Assembly (NCBI GenBank): GCA_022823725.1
Contig: JAJEHL010000024.1
Span: forward strand, 1-64,000
Source: Candidatus Latescibacterota bacterium
Lineage (GTDB): Bacteria > Latescibacterota > UBA2968
Direction: 5' to 3'
Length of the DNA stretch: 64,000 bases
In this document: piece after piece, positions 8,759-17,398 of the stretch
Layout of the letters: the number at the start of each line of letters is the position of its first letter
How positions within the stretch are numbered: position 1 is the first letter of the stretch
Program-made: the position numbers and the translations under genes
Notes under the pieces: model-generated
The model's database searches: none
Told to the model about the DNA's origin: nothing
What the model saw: the letters and a program-made list of their open reading frames with translations, nothing else

Positions 8759-10024
8759 ATGGAACAGAGACCGAATATTCTTCTGATTACAACCGATCAG
8801 CATAGCGCTGAAGCCCTTGGACATCTGGGGTGCAATGACGTGAAGACACCCAGTATGGACCGGCTTGCAGCAAGGGGAATCAGCTTTGCAAAATCCTATA
8901 GTGCCAATCCAGTCTGCTGTCCAGCGCGTGCGAGCTGGTTTACCGGACGCCACACACCCGAAAACGGAGTCGTGACCAATGGTGCCAACATGGTTCCGTC
9001 CATGCCGGACCTGGGACAATGGCTGAACAAAAATGGTTACAACGCCTACTACAGCGGGAAATGGCATATTCCCGGTAGAGATGTCGCTCAGAGTTTCCAC
9101 TATATCTGCCGGGACCCTCGGAATACAGCTGAGACCGGAGACATTGCTTCAACCCGCAGTGCAATCGGGTTTCTCCAGAACTACAAGGAGAAAGACCCCT
9201 TCTTCCTGTCAGTCGGACTCTTGAATCCACACGATATCTGCTCCTTTGTGCTGACGCATACGATGCACGACGGGGAGATGCCGTTCCCTGAGATTGACGA
9301 TCTTCCTCCGCTGCCTCCCAATTTCGAGATAGACATGGCGGAGCCGGAAAAAATCAGAAGCTCCCGGAATCAGAAAATGGCAGACCGAGGCGAAGAATCT
9401 GGTATGGAAAAGTGGGAGGAGAAACTCTACCGGTACTATATCTGGACCTACTACCGCTACATTGAAAAGGTGGATGGGCAGATTGGCTTGATCATAGACG
9501 CGCTCGAGAATTCAGCATTTAAGGACAATACGGTCGTAATCCTTACGTCCGACCACGGAGACGGGCATCTTCGACACAAGATGGTCTTTAAGAGCTTTCT
9601 ATACGATGAGGCCGCGCGAGTGCCCTTTATCATGAGTTGGCCCGGTCACATCTCGGAACAGGTGATCGACCAGGAGCATCTCGTATCGGGCGTGGATGTT
9701 TTTCCGACAGTTTGTGATTATGCCGGGATATCCCCGCCGCCCAGGATGCGAGGATACAGTCTGCGTGCAATTGCTGAGGGTAAAAATCCAGATTGGCGGG
9801 ATTTTGTGGTAGCACACGCCACCGGAGGCGGTAAAATGCTCCGCACCAACACACATAAGCTCATTACCTATGAGGGCGATCCAGTACTCCAGCTCTTCGA
9901 TATGGAAGCGGATCCCTGGGAAACCAGGAACCTGGCGGAATCGTCCAACTCAAGGGCACTGACAAGTGAAATGCAGGCATCCCTGACTGCGTTTGAGAGT
10001 GAGTTCGAGTTGGCGGAGGTCTGA
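8759..10024 (+). CDS. sulfatase family hydrolase (CCPAR signature)
   Basis: The 421-residue enzyme carries the signature C53-C-P-A-R57 followed by WFTG. Counting back from the TG shows that C53 is the residue expected to become formylglycine. Metal motifs are TTDQH at residues 11-15 and TSDHGDGHL in the second half. No signal peptide is visible. It starts three bases after the unknown gene at 8030 and probably depends on the same promoter. The C-terminal part keeps the WRDFV and DPWETRNL features common to this class. Substrate is unknown. Confidence 0.9.
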   Translation: MEQRPNILLITTDQHSAEALGHLGCNDVKTPSMDRLAARGISFAKSYSANPVCCPARASWFTGRHTPENGVVTNGANMVPSMPDLGQWLNKNGYNAYYSGKWHIPGRDVAQSFHYICRDPRNTAETGDIASTRSAIGFLQNYKEKDPFFLSVGLLNPHDICSFVLTHTMHDGEMPFPEIDDLPPLPPNFEIDMAEPEKIRSSRNQKMADRGEESGMEKWEEKLYRYYIWTYYRYIEKVDGQIGLIIDALENSAFKDNTVVILTSDHGDGHLRHKMVFKSFLYDEAARVPFIMSWPGHISEQVIDQEHLVSGVDVFPTVCDYAGISPPPRMRGYSLRAIAEGKNPDWRDFVVAHATGGGKMLRTNTHKLITYEGDPVLQLFDMEADPWETRNLAESSNSRALTSEMQASLTAFESEFELAEV

Positions 10025-10055
10025 ATAATCCTGATTAAATTCGAGAAATGTCCCC

Positions 10056-10964
10056 TTGACCCTCACCGCTATCATCCTCATCCTCATCTCCGCCTTCACG
10101 CACGTGGGTTGGAACCTGGTGTGTAAGCGGGAACATCCTTCCTCCGCCTTCTTCCTCCTGGTCAACACACTGGGGACTCTGTGCCTGGTTCCCGCACTCA
10201 TCCTGTTCGGCTCGGCAATTCCCACTTTCCCTACCTCCGTATGGATCTTGCTTGTCGTGACAGGTATTTTTCAGACCATCTACATCCTCGGGTTGGCCAA
10301 CGCCTACCAGAGAGGCGACCTGTCCATCCTCTACCCCATCGCGAGGTCATCCCCGGTCATCGTGGTCATTATCGTGACGCTTTTTTTTGACCGTGCCGAC
10401 CAGGTCAGCGCACAGTGTATTTGGGGCATTGCCCTGGTTGCCGTTGGAATGTTTATCCTGCCCATGAAGCATTTGAGTGATTTCCATATTGACAACTACC
10501 TGAATTCATCGGTATTGTTTGCCTTGATGGCCGCCTTTGCCTCAGCCGGTTATTCGATCATTGACGACGAGGCTTTGCGTCTCCTCAGAGATACTCCCGC
10601 CCTCCCCATTGCGGGCTGGCAGGCTACGATGCTCTACGCCTTTTTCGAAGGCCTCATTACCTCTCTCTGGCTGGGCATTTGGGTTCTATTTCAAAAACGC
10701 GGTCGCATCCTTATGCTGGAAATCCTGAAAACGCGAGCACCTCGCGCCCTGCTGGCAGGTGCTGGCATGGCCACCGCTTATACTCTGGTCCTGATCAGCC
10801 TGGCCTTTGTCTCAAACGTCAGCTATGTCGTTACTTTTCGCCAGATCAGCATTCCCCTGGGCACTGTTTTCGGCATCCTCCTGCTCAAAGAACCCGGCTA
10901 CACACCCAAATACCTCGGGGTCGCCATCATCTTCACAGGGCTTGTTCTCGTCGGAACTGGATAG
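10056..10964 (+). CDS. EamA/DMT-family membrane transporter
   Basis: The 302-residue protein is almost wholly hydrophobic, with about ten predicted membrane segments in two halves, as in drug/metabolite transporters of the EamA group. Recognisable pieces include YPIARSSPV near the end of the first repeat and FRQISIPLGTVFG in the second. The start is a TTG at 10056, since no in-frame ATG lies upstream; this is uncertain. It follows the sulfatase by 31 bases. Export or uptake of a small metabolite is likely, with the substrate unknown. Confidence 0.85.
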   Translation: MTLTAIILILISAFTHVGWNLVCKREHPSSAFFLLVNTLGTLCLVPALILFGSAIPTFPTSVWILLVVTGIFQTIYILGLANAYQRGDLSILYPIARSSPVIVVIIVTLFFDRADQVSAQCIWGIALVAVGMFILPMKHLSDFHIDNYLNSSVLFALMAAFASAGYSIIDDEALRLLRDTPALPIAGWQATMLYAFFEGLITSLWLGIWVLFQKRGRILMLEILKTRAPRALLAGAGMATAYTLVLISLAFVSNVSYVVTFRQISIPLGTVFGILLLKEPGYTPKYLGVAIIFTGLVLVGTG

Positions 10965-11155
10965 CGGTACCAGCTTGTTTGCAGGATAGTTCGAGCCGGA
11001 AATCGTAACCTGATCTCAGTTTCTTCCTGATTATCGAAAATATCGCCCACTGCCCTAAACGGTAGCGGGCTTTCAATTTTGTACACCACTTTCTTATTCG
11101 TGCCCTCTAATATTATGAAAACGTCGCATAGAATTGAATTTTGGAAGCCTGCCAA

Positions 11156-12832
11156 ATGACTCAATCTGATAATGATACAATTCTGATTCAGAAATCTGTG
11201 CAAGGTGACCGACAAGCATTTAATGAGTTGGTTGACCGGTATGGTTCTCTGTTGCTTCAAACAGCTTATCATTTGACAGAAAGCTGGGATGATGCTCGGG
11301 ATATAGTCCAGGAGGCATTACTCCATGCACACGCTTCATTGGATAGTCTAAGAGACCCACAGCGTTTTCTCCCCTGGGTTCGAGCCATTATTTTTCGAAC
11401 ATATCAAGGCCATAAGAAAAAGCAGACGCGACGCATAGAATTATTGAATTTCTATATCTCCGCTGAAGGAAATGATCCCTCAGTTTCTGCACGCTCCATA
11501 CTTCCAGATCAACATCTATATCAGAAAGAACTGGCCTCTCTACTTCATCATTCTCTTCAATCATTGACCGAGCGCAACAGACGCATTGTTGAATTGTTCT
11601 ATCTCGAAGATTGGCCAATCAGCAAAATCAGCGACTTCCTTAAACTTTCAACAGATACAATAAAAAACCGTCTTCGCAACGCCCGCATTCAAATGAGAAA
11701 GGAGATATTGGGAATGCAAACACTGAATCCAATGCCACGATTGAAACCGCAACGTGTTGCCCGTTTCGAAATTTCAGGGAGTTTTTCCGGTGATTCTTCT
11801 AACCCGTTTGAGTTAAACAATACCCTGTTGTATCAGCGCATATTGGCAGCCTGTCGAAAAACGCCTCTTACGCCATTTGAATTAGCAAAGCGAATCGATG
11901 CTGATGAAGCTTATGTTATAGACGCTTTGTTATCATTGCTCGAAATGGAAATTATTGCAGAAGCAGTGCCCAACCATTATGTTGCAAATTTCTTTTTTCC
12001 AACCGTTTCAGATGATCAAATCTTTTTAGACCGATGCCAGCCGTATGTCAAAAAAGTGACTCACGAGTTACAAACGAATCTGACTACTATTAAGAAGGCA
12101 ATTGCTGACTGTTCTTTTAATCAATGGGGATTCGGTTGGAATGAAATACACTGGATTGTTCTGTATGAATGGTTGCCTCAGCCTCCAATCCCAGGCCAAC
12201 CCAAACCACTATCTGAAAAAGAAATAAACCGATTTATGGGACCGCTTAGACCCGATGGTGGCCGCTGGTATTTATCGGGCCATGACCTGACTTCCCCTTT
12301 CTCGGAAAGAACAGGCAGCCGTGCTTTCACCGAGTATGATGGCTCAGGAAGACACTATAAAGTGAATTGGCCTGGTTCGGGAAGACTCATGAAAGAGAAG
12401 GAATTTGCGATTGTAGTGAGATTGGCTAACGGTCCAAAAATTGAAACAGAGATACTGGCGGATCTGTCCAATGAAATTGGAAGGGAAGTTCTCGCAGAGT
12501 GTATGAATGCAGGCTTTATAACGCGAATTGATGGATACTACCAACTCAGATTTCCGTTTGTTTCCCCAGAGGATGAAGAAAAGATCGCTGATGCCTTGCG
12601 TCCTGTATCGGCTGCGCTGATTGAAGCTCGAGATGAATGGCAGGTCGAGGCACCAAATGTAGCGAAGGAATTGGGATTCGACTGGCTTATAGAGAATCAA
12701 CCAGACTCTTTAATGTCAGGAATCAAAGGACTTTGGGGATTGAATCAACAATTGCAAGCGGAGGGACTTATTCATCCCCCACCGGATGATAATCCCTGCT
12801 GGGCTATGTGGGCAAAAGTCTGGAAAGCTTGA
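11156..12832 (+). CDS. sigma-70-like factor with a long winged-helix C-terminal extension
   Basis: From the ATG at 11156 the protein has 558 residues, against about 180-200 for an ordinary ECF sigma factor. Region 2 is at roughly 17-80 (AFNELVDRYG, then ESWDDARDIVQEAL). Region 4, with a helix-turn-helix, is at about 128-185 (LSTDTIKNRLRNARIQMRKE). The remaining 370 residues are not a known ECF extension that I recognise. They contain two segments that read like winged helices, at about 224-280 and 413-466. No anti-sigma factor is adjacent. Instead an APH-type kinase starts 31 bases downstream. The region looks more A+T-rich than its neighbours. Confidence 0.8.
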   Translation: MTQSDNDTILIQKSVQGDRQAFNELVDRYGSLLLQTAYHLTESWDDARDIVQEALLHAHASLDSLRDPQRFLPWVRAIIFRTYQGHKKKQTRRIELLNFYISAEGNDPSVSARSILPDQHLYQKELASLLHHSLQSLTERNRRIVELFYLEDWPISKISDFLKLSTDTIKNRLRNARIQMRKEILGMQTLNPMPRLKPQRVARFEISGSFSGDSSNPFELNNTLLYQRILAACRKTPLTPFELAKRIDADEAYVIDALLSLLEMEIIAEAVPNHYVANFFFPTVSDDQIFLDRCQPYVKKVTHELQTNLTTIKKAIADCSFNQWGFGWNEIHWIVLYEWLPQPPIPGQPKPLSEKEINRFMGPLRPDGGRWYLSGHDLTSPFSERTGSRAFTEYDGSGRHYKVNWPGSGRLMKEKEFAIVVRLANGPKIETEILADLSNEIGREVLAECMNAGFITRIDGYYQLRFPFVSPEDEEKIADALRPVSAALIEARDEWQVEAPNVAKELGFDWLIENQPDSLMSGIKGLWGLNQQLQAEGLIHPPPDDNPCWAMWAKVWKA

Positions 12833-12863
12833 CGATATATAGATAAATCTGAGGAATAATCAT

Positions 12864-13790
12864 TTGAATTTTCTGAATCCAACATTTGAGGAAAACCAAT
12901 CAAACCTCATTGAATATTTGTCTATTGCAGTTGGCACAGAAATCATAGGTCTCAGAAAACCACCCCAACCTACGATAGGTGGCATAGAGAATCGCAATTA
13001 CTATATCTATGCAAAAACGGATAAAGAAAATGTTGATTTCGTTCTACGATGCGAACCCGAATATATTCCCCAATGGCGAAAAAGCTATGATCTGTATGAT
13101 CTTCACCGCGAATACTTGATTTTGCAGGAACTGCATAAATTGAATCTAAAGCTGCACACGCCTCAAGTTTGGGGATTTGATCACGGAGAAACTTTTGGTG
13201 TCCCCAGTTTTCTGATGGAGTGCCTACCCGGCAAGCATCTAAGGTGGACCTTCAAGCCTTCCTATAGCGACCAATTGGTTTCGCAACTGGCAGAATTGAT
13301 TGCATATATTTCTACTATCGACTACAGGGAAGCCGATAGTCTCGAATCTATTCTCCCTGTCCGCACAATGTGTAGCGACCTTGCCTGGTTAGATGAGAAC
13401 TCCCGCACATTTAGAAATGATCCATTGGTGCAATATTCGCTCTCCTGGCTGAGTGAGCGGCGTCCAAATGCTCGTCCTCTAACCTTTTGTCACGGAGATC
13501 CGAACCCACAGAATTTTCTTCATAAAAATGGTGTTATATATGCTGCCATAGATTGGGAATTTGTCTGTTTAAAAAATGATCCACTCGGTGAAATTCTATG
13601 CGTGGGTTGGTTACACCAAAAACCGGAACTTAAGACCATTTTTTGCCAGGCGTTTGGAAGGGATGTTGCGGAGCTTTTATGGTTTGAAGTGTGTGGATTA
13701 TTTGGGGCAACATACGTGAATGTGAATAAAAAGAATTTTGAAGCAAATAGAAAAAAACTTACTCAACTCGTGGGCTATAGAAAACACTGA
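12864..13790 (+). CDS. aminoglycoside phosphotransferase (APH) family kinase-like protein
   Basis: The 308-residue protein has the APH/choline-kinase fold signature: the catalytic loop H210-G-D-P-N-P-Q-N217-F and the metal-binding AIDWEF motif (D230). An N-terminal lobe contains VLRCEPEY, where the ATP-binding Lys region would fall. The start is a TTG at 12864 behind GAGGAATAA. Members phosphorylate aminoglycosides, macrolides, homoserine, choline or other hydroxylated small molecules, so antibiotic resistance should not be assumed. It follows the sigma-like gene by 31 bases and probably shares its transcript. Confidence 0.85.
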   Translation: MNFLNPTFEENQSNLIEYLSIAVGTEIIGLRKPPQPTIGGIENRNYYIYAKTDKENVDFVLRCEPEYIPQWRKSYDLYDLHREYLILQELHKLNLKLHTPQVWGFDHGETFGVPSFLMECLPGKHLRWTFKPSYSDQLVSQLAELIAYISTIDYREADSLESILPVRTMCSDLAWLDENSRTFRNDPLVQYSLSWLSERRPNARPLTFCHGDPNPQNFLHKNGVIYAAIDWEFVCLKNDPLGEILCVGWLHQKPELKTIFCQAFGRDVAELLWFEVCGLFGATYVNVNKKNFEANRKKLTQLVGYRKH

Positions 13791-13855
13791 CTTATTATCG
13801 AGATAGCGCAAGACCATAGGTGCCAATATCAACCTCAATTTAGGTTGCCAAATCG

Positions 13856-13883
13856 GGACGGCATTTGACCGAACAGTCCGTCC
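13856..13883. other. hairpin between the APH-like and pyrophosphatase genes
   Basis: GGACGG at 13856-13861 and CCGTCC at 13878-13883 form a 6-bp stem with a 16-nt loop, followed by AAAAAGTTTTT. It might terminate the upstream transcript, but the loop is long and the T-run is displaced. Confidence 0.3.
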
Positions 13884-13978
13884 AAAAAGTTTTTGACCAT
13901 GCTTAAAAAAAAGCCAAGATTAAACTGATCGGAACCCAATAGCCGTAATCCGGTTTGTTAAGAGGTTGGAGATCAACC

Positions 13979-14344
13979 ATGACGGATGACTTTATAGATG
14001 CAAGGACGTTCATAGGGAAAACTGTCGATGTTACTATAGATCGACCTCTTGGCTCTATGCATCCTGAAGCAGGCTTCATCTATCCAGTCAATTACGGATT
14101 TCTCCCGAATGTACCGGCACCTGATGGCGAAGACCTCGATGCCTATATCCTCGGCGTCTTCAAACCGGTAGAGACGTTCACAGGCAGGTGTATCGCCGTC
14201 ATTCAGCGATCTGACGACGATGATGATAAACTCATTGTCGTACCTGCCAGCCAGGATTACTCCGATGAACAGATTCTCGCCTTGACGGAATTCCAAGAGC
14301 GGTTTTTCGAATCGTCCGTAACACGTGAAGCGATCATCCCATGA
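13979..14344 (+). CDS. short inorganic pyrophosphatase-like protein
   Basis: The ATG at 13979 follows TTGGAG and gives 121 residues. The sequence retains the core of family I soluble pyrophosphatases: FIYPVNYGFLPN, then DGEDLDAYILG with the metal-binding Asp pair, then RSDDDDDKLIVVP. It is much shorter than the usual 165-175 residues and lacks the N-terminal strand region. Compact homologues of similar size occur in other bacteria, so this is probably an intact short form rather than a fragment. It would hydrolyse pyrophosphate or another small phosphoanhydride in the cytoplasm. Confidence 0.8.
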   Translation: MTDDFIDARTFIGKTVDVTIDRPLGSMHPEAGFIYPVNYGFLPNVPAPDGEDLDAYILGVFKPVETFTGRCIAVIQRSDDDDDKLIVVPASQDYSDEQILALTEFQERFFESSVTREAIIP

Positions 14345-14422
14345 AGACCGCTGAGCAAGTTCGGCAATCGGCCATCTGAAAACGTTAGAGGAAACACATA
14401 ACTCAGATCAGAAAGGAGACCT

Positions 14423-15085
14423 ATGCCATTCAAAATCGCTGACGATCCGGAAACCAATTATCGGGAACTGGTAAGGACCGCCTATAACCGGTGTGCGATG
14501 GATTACGCTGGGCAAAGACGTACCACGCCTGAACCAGAACTCAACTTAATAACTGAACATCTGGCACCTGGTTCAAAGATCCTCGACGTTGGATGTGGTG
14601 CTGGTATCCCGGTCGCACAACACCTTGCAGGGATGTTCAACCTTACTGGGATCGACATCTCCTCCAATATGATAGCTCTCGCTAAGAAAAACGTCCCCAC
14701 AGCCGAATTCATCATCGCTAATGTAATGGAGACCGAATTCCCCGCAGGCAGATTCGATGCAATTGTCAGTTTTTACGCCATCTTCCATATCCCGAGACAG
14801 GAGCACCAGGACCTCCTTCGTAGATTTGCACAATGGCTCCGGCCTGGTGGCCTCCTTCTGTTTACGGTTGCAAGGTACGACGATGGGCCTGGATATACAG
14901 AAGATGACTTCTTCGGCGGGACCATGTACTGGAGCAATTTTGGTCCCTCGACCTACAAGAAGTTTCTTACCGAGACTGGGTTTCAGATTGAAAAGGATGG
15001 TATTGTAGGAGGGGGATCCGGAAGCATTGATGCGCCGGAGGAGGTTCACCCATTTTTCTTCGCCATCAAAAGAGAGGGATTGTAG
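14423..15085 (+). CDS. class I SAM-dependent methyltransferase
   Basis: The 220-residue protein has the motif I loop ILDVGCGAGIPVA (V56-G61 as the core), then GIDISSNMIALAKK (motif post I) and FDAIVSFYAIFHI (motif IV region). It is a standard Rossmann-fold methyltransferase of the small-molecule type. AGAAAGGAGACCT precedes the ATG. It lies 78 bases after the pyrophosphatase gene and may be on its transcript. The methyl acceptor is unknown. Confidence 0.9.
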   Translation: MPFKIADDPETNYRELVRTAYNRCAMDYAGQRRTTPEPELNLITEHLAPGSKILDVGCGAGIPVAQHLAGMFNLTGIDISSNMIALAKKNVPTAEFIIANVMETEFPAGRFDAIVSFYAIFHIPRQEHQDLLRRFAQWLRPGGLLLFTVARYDDGPGYTEDDFFGGTMYWSNFGPSTYKKFLTETGFQIEKDGIVGGGSGSIDAPEEVHPFFFAIKREGL

Positions 15086-15158
15086 ATGGGCCTTGGGCTA
15101 ATAGCGTGGTCCCGGCTACGGCACGCATGAATCATGTGCAAGTAAAAAAACATCAATC

Positions 15159-15965
15159 CTACTCGCGCTTGTCATCGCGAAACCGAAATGCTTTGCCTCC
15201 TACTATCTGATCACTTGTAACGGTTGGACACCAGTATTTTTCGATATGTTCGAGTGTGAGATCTGTGCCCTGGAAATGACCTCCGTGATCACAGTGATGG
15301 GAGTCGGTCAGATCGCGACACAGCAATGGTTTCTTACCCAGATAGACGAGTTGACGAATACCAAATGGCCGACCGAGTACGCAGATGTTCGCAGCAACAC
15401 CCATCACGATTACGTTCTCGATGCGTTGAAGCAGATTATATACTTCCTGACCATCATCGCTGATCGCATCCTCCTCAGCAATATCAATCGTCTCAATCTG
15501 GCGAACCCAGGGAGCAACCCCCTCCTTACAACAAGGCTCTGGGGTATGGCACGAACACGGTCCTGGATTGGTGATTCCAATCGGTAATGGTGATTCCTCG
15601 ATTTGGCGAATCTCGCGGGGTTGGTCCCACCCGTTCCATCTAAATTCAACAGAAGCCTCTACAAAGGATGCTTCCTGGGCGCGTTTGCGTTGCGGTGTCT
15701 CGTCGTAGAATCCCATACAGCCGCTGGGAGCGTGTATGATCAACGCACCTTCTTTTCGAATGCCTGCTATGACTTCATTCATGCGAGGTGACATTTCAGC
15801 GACCCGTTCGGCAGTGGAAATGCAGTGATGGGTATCCCACATATCACAGATGATAACAGCGGCCTGCGCCGGGTTCCACTCTACTGTTTTTGTCGCGATT
15901 TCGAATGTATCCGTGCTATCGTCAGATTTCGCGCGTATGCGTGTATGCAAAGTAAATCCAGCCAT
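15159..15965 (-). CDS. isochorismatase-like cysteine hydrolase
   Basis: The ATG at 15965 has GTGGAGAGATCT in front of it and gives 268 residues. The fold is that of the isochorismatase/nicotinamidase superfamily. The catalytic Asp is in VIICDMWDTHHC, and the nucleophile Cys is in VMGVAANICVLGRPFGIRQL. The spacing is longer than in nicotinamidases because of an insertion of about 60 residues rich in Cys and His (PGPCSCHTPEPCC), which may bind a metal. It is convergent with the methyltransferase and divergent from the DUF3841 gene. The amide or ester substrate is unknown. Confidence 0.85.
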   Translation of the reverse strand: MAGFTLHTRIRAKSDDSTDTFEIATKTVEWNPAQAAVIICDMWDTHHCISTAERVAEMSPRMNEVIAGIRKEGALIIHAPSGCMGFYDETPQRKRAQEASFVEASVEFRWNGWDQPREIRQIEESPLPIGITNPGPCSCHTPEPCCKEGVAPWVRQIETIDIAEEDAISDDGQEVYNLLQRIENVIVMGVAANICVLGRPFGIRQLVYLGKKPLLCRDLTDSHHCDHGGHFQGTDLTLEHIEKYWCPTVTSDQIVGGKAFRFRDDKRE

Positions 15966-15999
15966 AGATCTCTCCACGAAAAATCACCGATTCTTAGCA

Positions 16000-16028
16000 T
16001 TGTAGATCTCTATATATCACAGTATATT
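16000..16028 (+). promoter_or_regulatory. sigma70-like promoter candidate for the DUF3841 gene
   Basis: TTGTAG at 16000-16005 and TATATT at 16023-16028 are 17 bases apart in the divergent region before the ATG at 16118. The leader would be about 80 bases. Confidence 0.4.
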
Positions 16029-16117
16029 AACAGCATCTTGAAAAGAAAAGATAAACTCTATAGCAAGCAAAGAGTCAAGGAAAAACCTCTGAAAACCCAT
16101 CTACCATTCCAAAAATT

Positions 16118-16714
16118 ATGACGCTTTGGACGATTCAATCTATTGCTGCCTGGAAGATCTTGCAGCGGGAACAAGTGCTTTTCGCAGATCAGAGATATTC
16201 AGAGGACCTGTTTCTCGACGCTTACAGATGGATGGCAAAGCAAATGGAGCAACGAATAGAATCTAAATCTGAGATTATGTCTTTGCCTTTATGGGCCTGG
16301 TATCAGTGGGATGGTATTGAAAGACGTAAACCCGATTTACGCAGCAGTGGTCATTTACCCAAAGGGCAACGTGGTGTAAGGATCGAATTCGAACAATCAG
16401 ACAAAGGAGTTTTGTTATCCGATTTTGATCTATGGCATTATGTCCTCAATTACTGGTATCTGCCTCGAACTGTGGCTGATGGAGAAGCATTCGAGGCCGA
16501 GTTATCTGAGCACAATCTGTCTTTTTTCAAGATGAAGCCTCTACCGGTTCGTGCATATCATCAACGCATAGAAGATAGTTGGAATCGTATATTTGACCTT
16601 GATTGGGGTGAAGAAAAAATTTCAGAACCTTACGCTAAAAAGCAAATTCAAGCTACGTTCTGGAAGTTACATTTTGATCAGATCAAAGATGTGCAAGTTT
16701 TCACTGCACGGTAG
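16118..16714 (+). CDS. DUF3841 domain-containing protein
   Basis: The 198-residue protein matches the DUF3841 family in its opening MTLWTIQS and in LWAWYQWDG, followed by KPDLR and the acidic, Trp-rich C-terminal half. Family function is not known. It has no signal peptide. Members are scattered singly among bacteria, often beside acetyltransferases and other small enzymes, as here. The local sequence is A+T-rich compared with the sulfatase region. There is no obvious strong ribosome binding site, though ATTCCAAAAATT precedes the ATG. Confidence 0.75.
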   Translation: MTLWTIQSIAAWKILQREQVLFADQRYSEDLFLDAYRWMAKQMEQRIESKSEIMSLPLWAWYQWDGIERRKPDLRSSGHLPKGQRGVRIEFEQSDKGVLLSDFDLWHYVLNYWYLPRTVADGEAFEAELSEHNLSFFKMKPLPVRAYHQRIEDSWNRIFDLDWGEEKISEPYAKKQIQATFWKLHFDQIKDVQVFTAR

Positions 16715-16747
16715 CATTATTCTAAAGAACGAAAATGGAGTTATTTT

Positions 16748-17386
16748 ATGAATGGTGATATCAAGATTATGTTCATGCGTCACGGACGCTCTCGAGCAGA
16801 TGATGAGAATGTCATTGAGGGCCGATATGATGCACCTCTTACAGACGTGGGGCGTGAACAGGCTGAAGTCCGAGCAAAGGAACTGAAGGTGAGAGATATC
16901 AAATTTGACAGGATCATTGCGAGTCCATTAAAGCGTGCTCGCGAGACAGCCCAAATTGCAGGTAACCTCCTGGGGATAGGTGTCGAGTTCGATGAAGACT
17001 GGATGGAAAAGGATAATGGTCCAATTGCAGGTTTGCCACATCAGGTCGCCAGAGCCAGGTATCCATTACCTGCTTTTCACAATCCCTTTCAACCCCATGT
17101 TGTAAGTGCAGATGCAGGAGAAAGTGCCTGGGCCTTTCACTGTCGAGCCGCACGGGCGCTGGAGAAAGTGATCAGACAGGGAAGTGGGCGCTATCTGGTG
17201 GTCGCACACGGAGGTATTTTAAATGCCACGTTGCGTTGTATAGTCGGTGCACAGCCATCGGTCAGTGGCCAGGGGATTGAATTTTCCTTTGGGGATACAG
17301 GATACATTCAAACGCTTTATAAACCAGATCAACATCTTTGGGTGATTCGTGAATTCGTTAGTGGTTTTCGAGTCGAAAATACATAG
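16748..17386 (+). CDS. histidine phosphatase family protein
   Basis: The 212-residue protein has the branch 1 histidine phosphatase signature MRHGRSR (R11-H12-G13), the ERRYDAPLTDVG-like segment EGRYDAPLTDVG, and the distal catalytic VVAHGG (H154). It is a phosphoglycerate-mutase-like phosphatase whose substrate cannot be told from sequence. It begins 33 bases after the DUF3841 gene with AAATGGAGTTATTTT as the binding site, and ends 12 bases before an exported serine hydrolase. The three may form one operon. Confidence 0.9.
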   Translation: MNGDIKIMFMRHGRSRADDENVIEGRYDAPLTDVGREQAEVRAKELKVRDIKFDRIIASPLKRARETAQIAGNLLGIGVEFDEDWMEKDNGPIAGLPHQVARARYPLPAFHNPFQPHVVSADAGESAWAFHCRAARALEKVIRQGSGRYLVVAHGGILNATLRCIVGAQPSVSGQGIEFSFGDTGYIQTLYKPDQHLWVIREFVSGFRVENT

Positions 17387-17398
17387 TAGAGATTCCAC

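Noticed and set aside
13856-13893. Strong terminator after the APH-like gene
   Set aside because: The stem is only 6 bp with a long loop and the T-run is separated by five A and one G, so I list it only as a hairpin.
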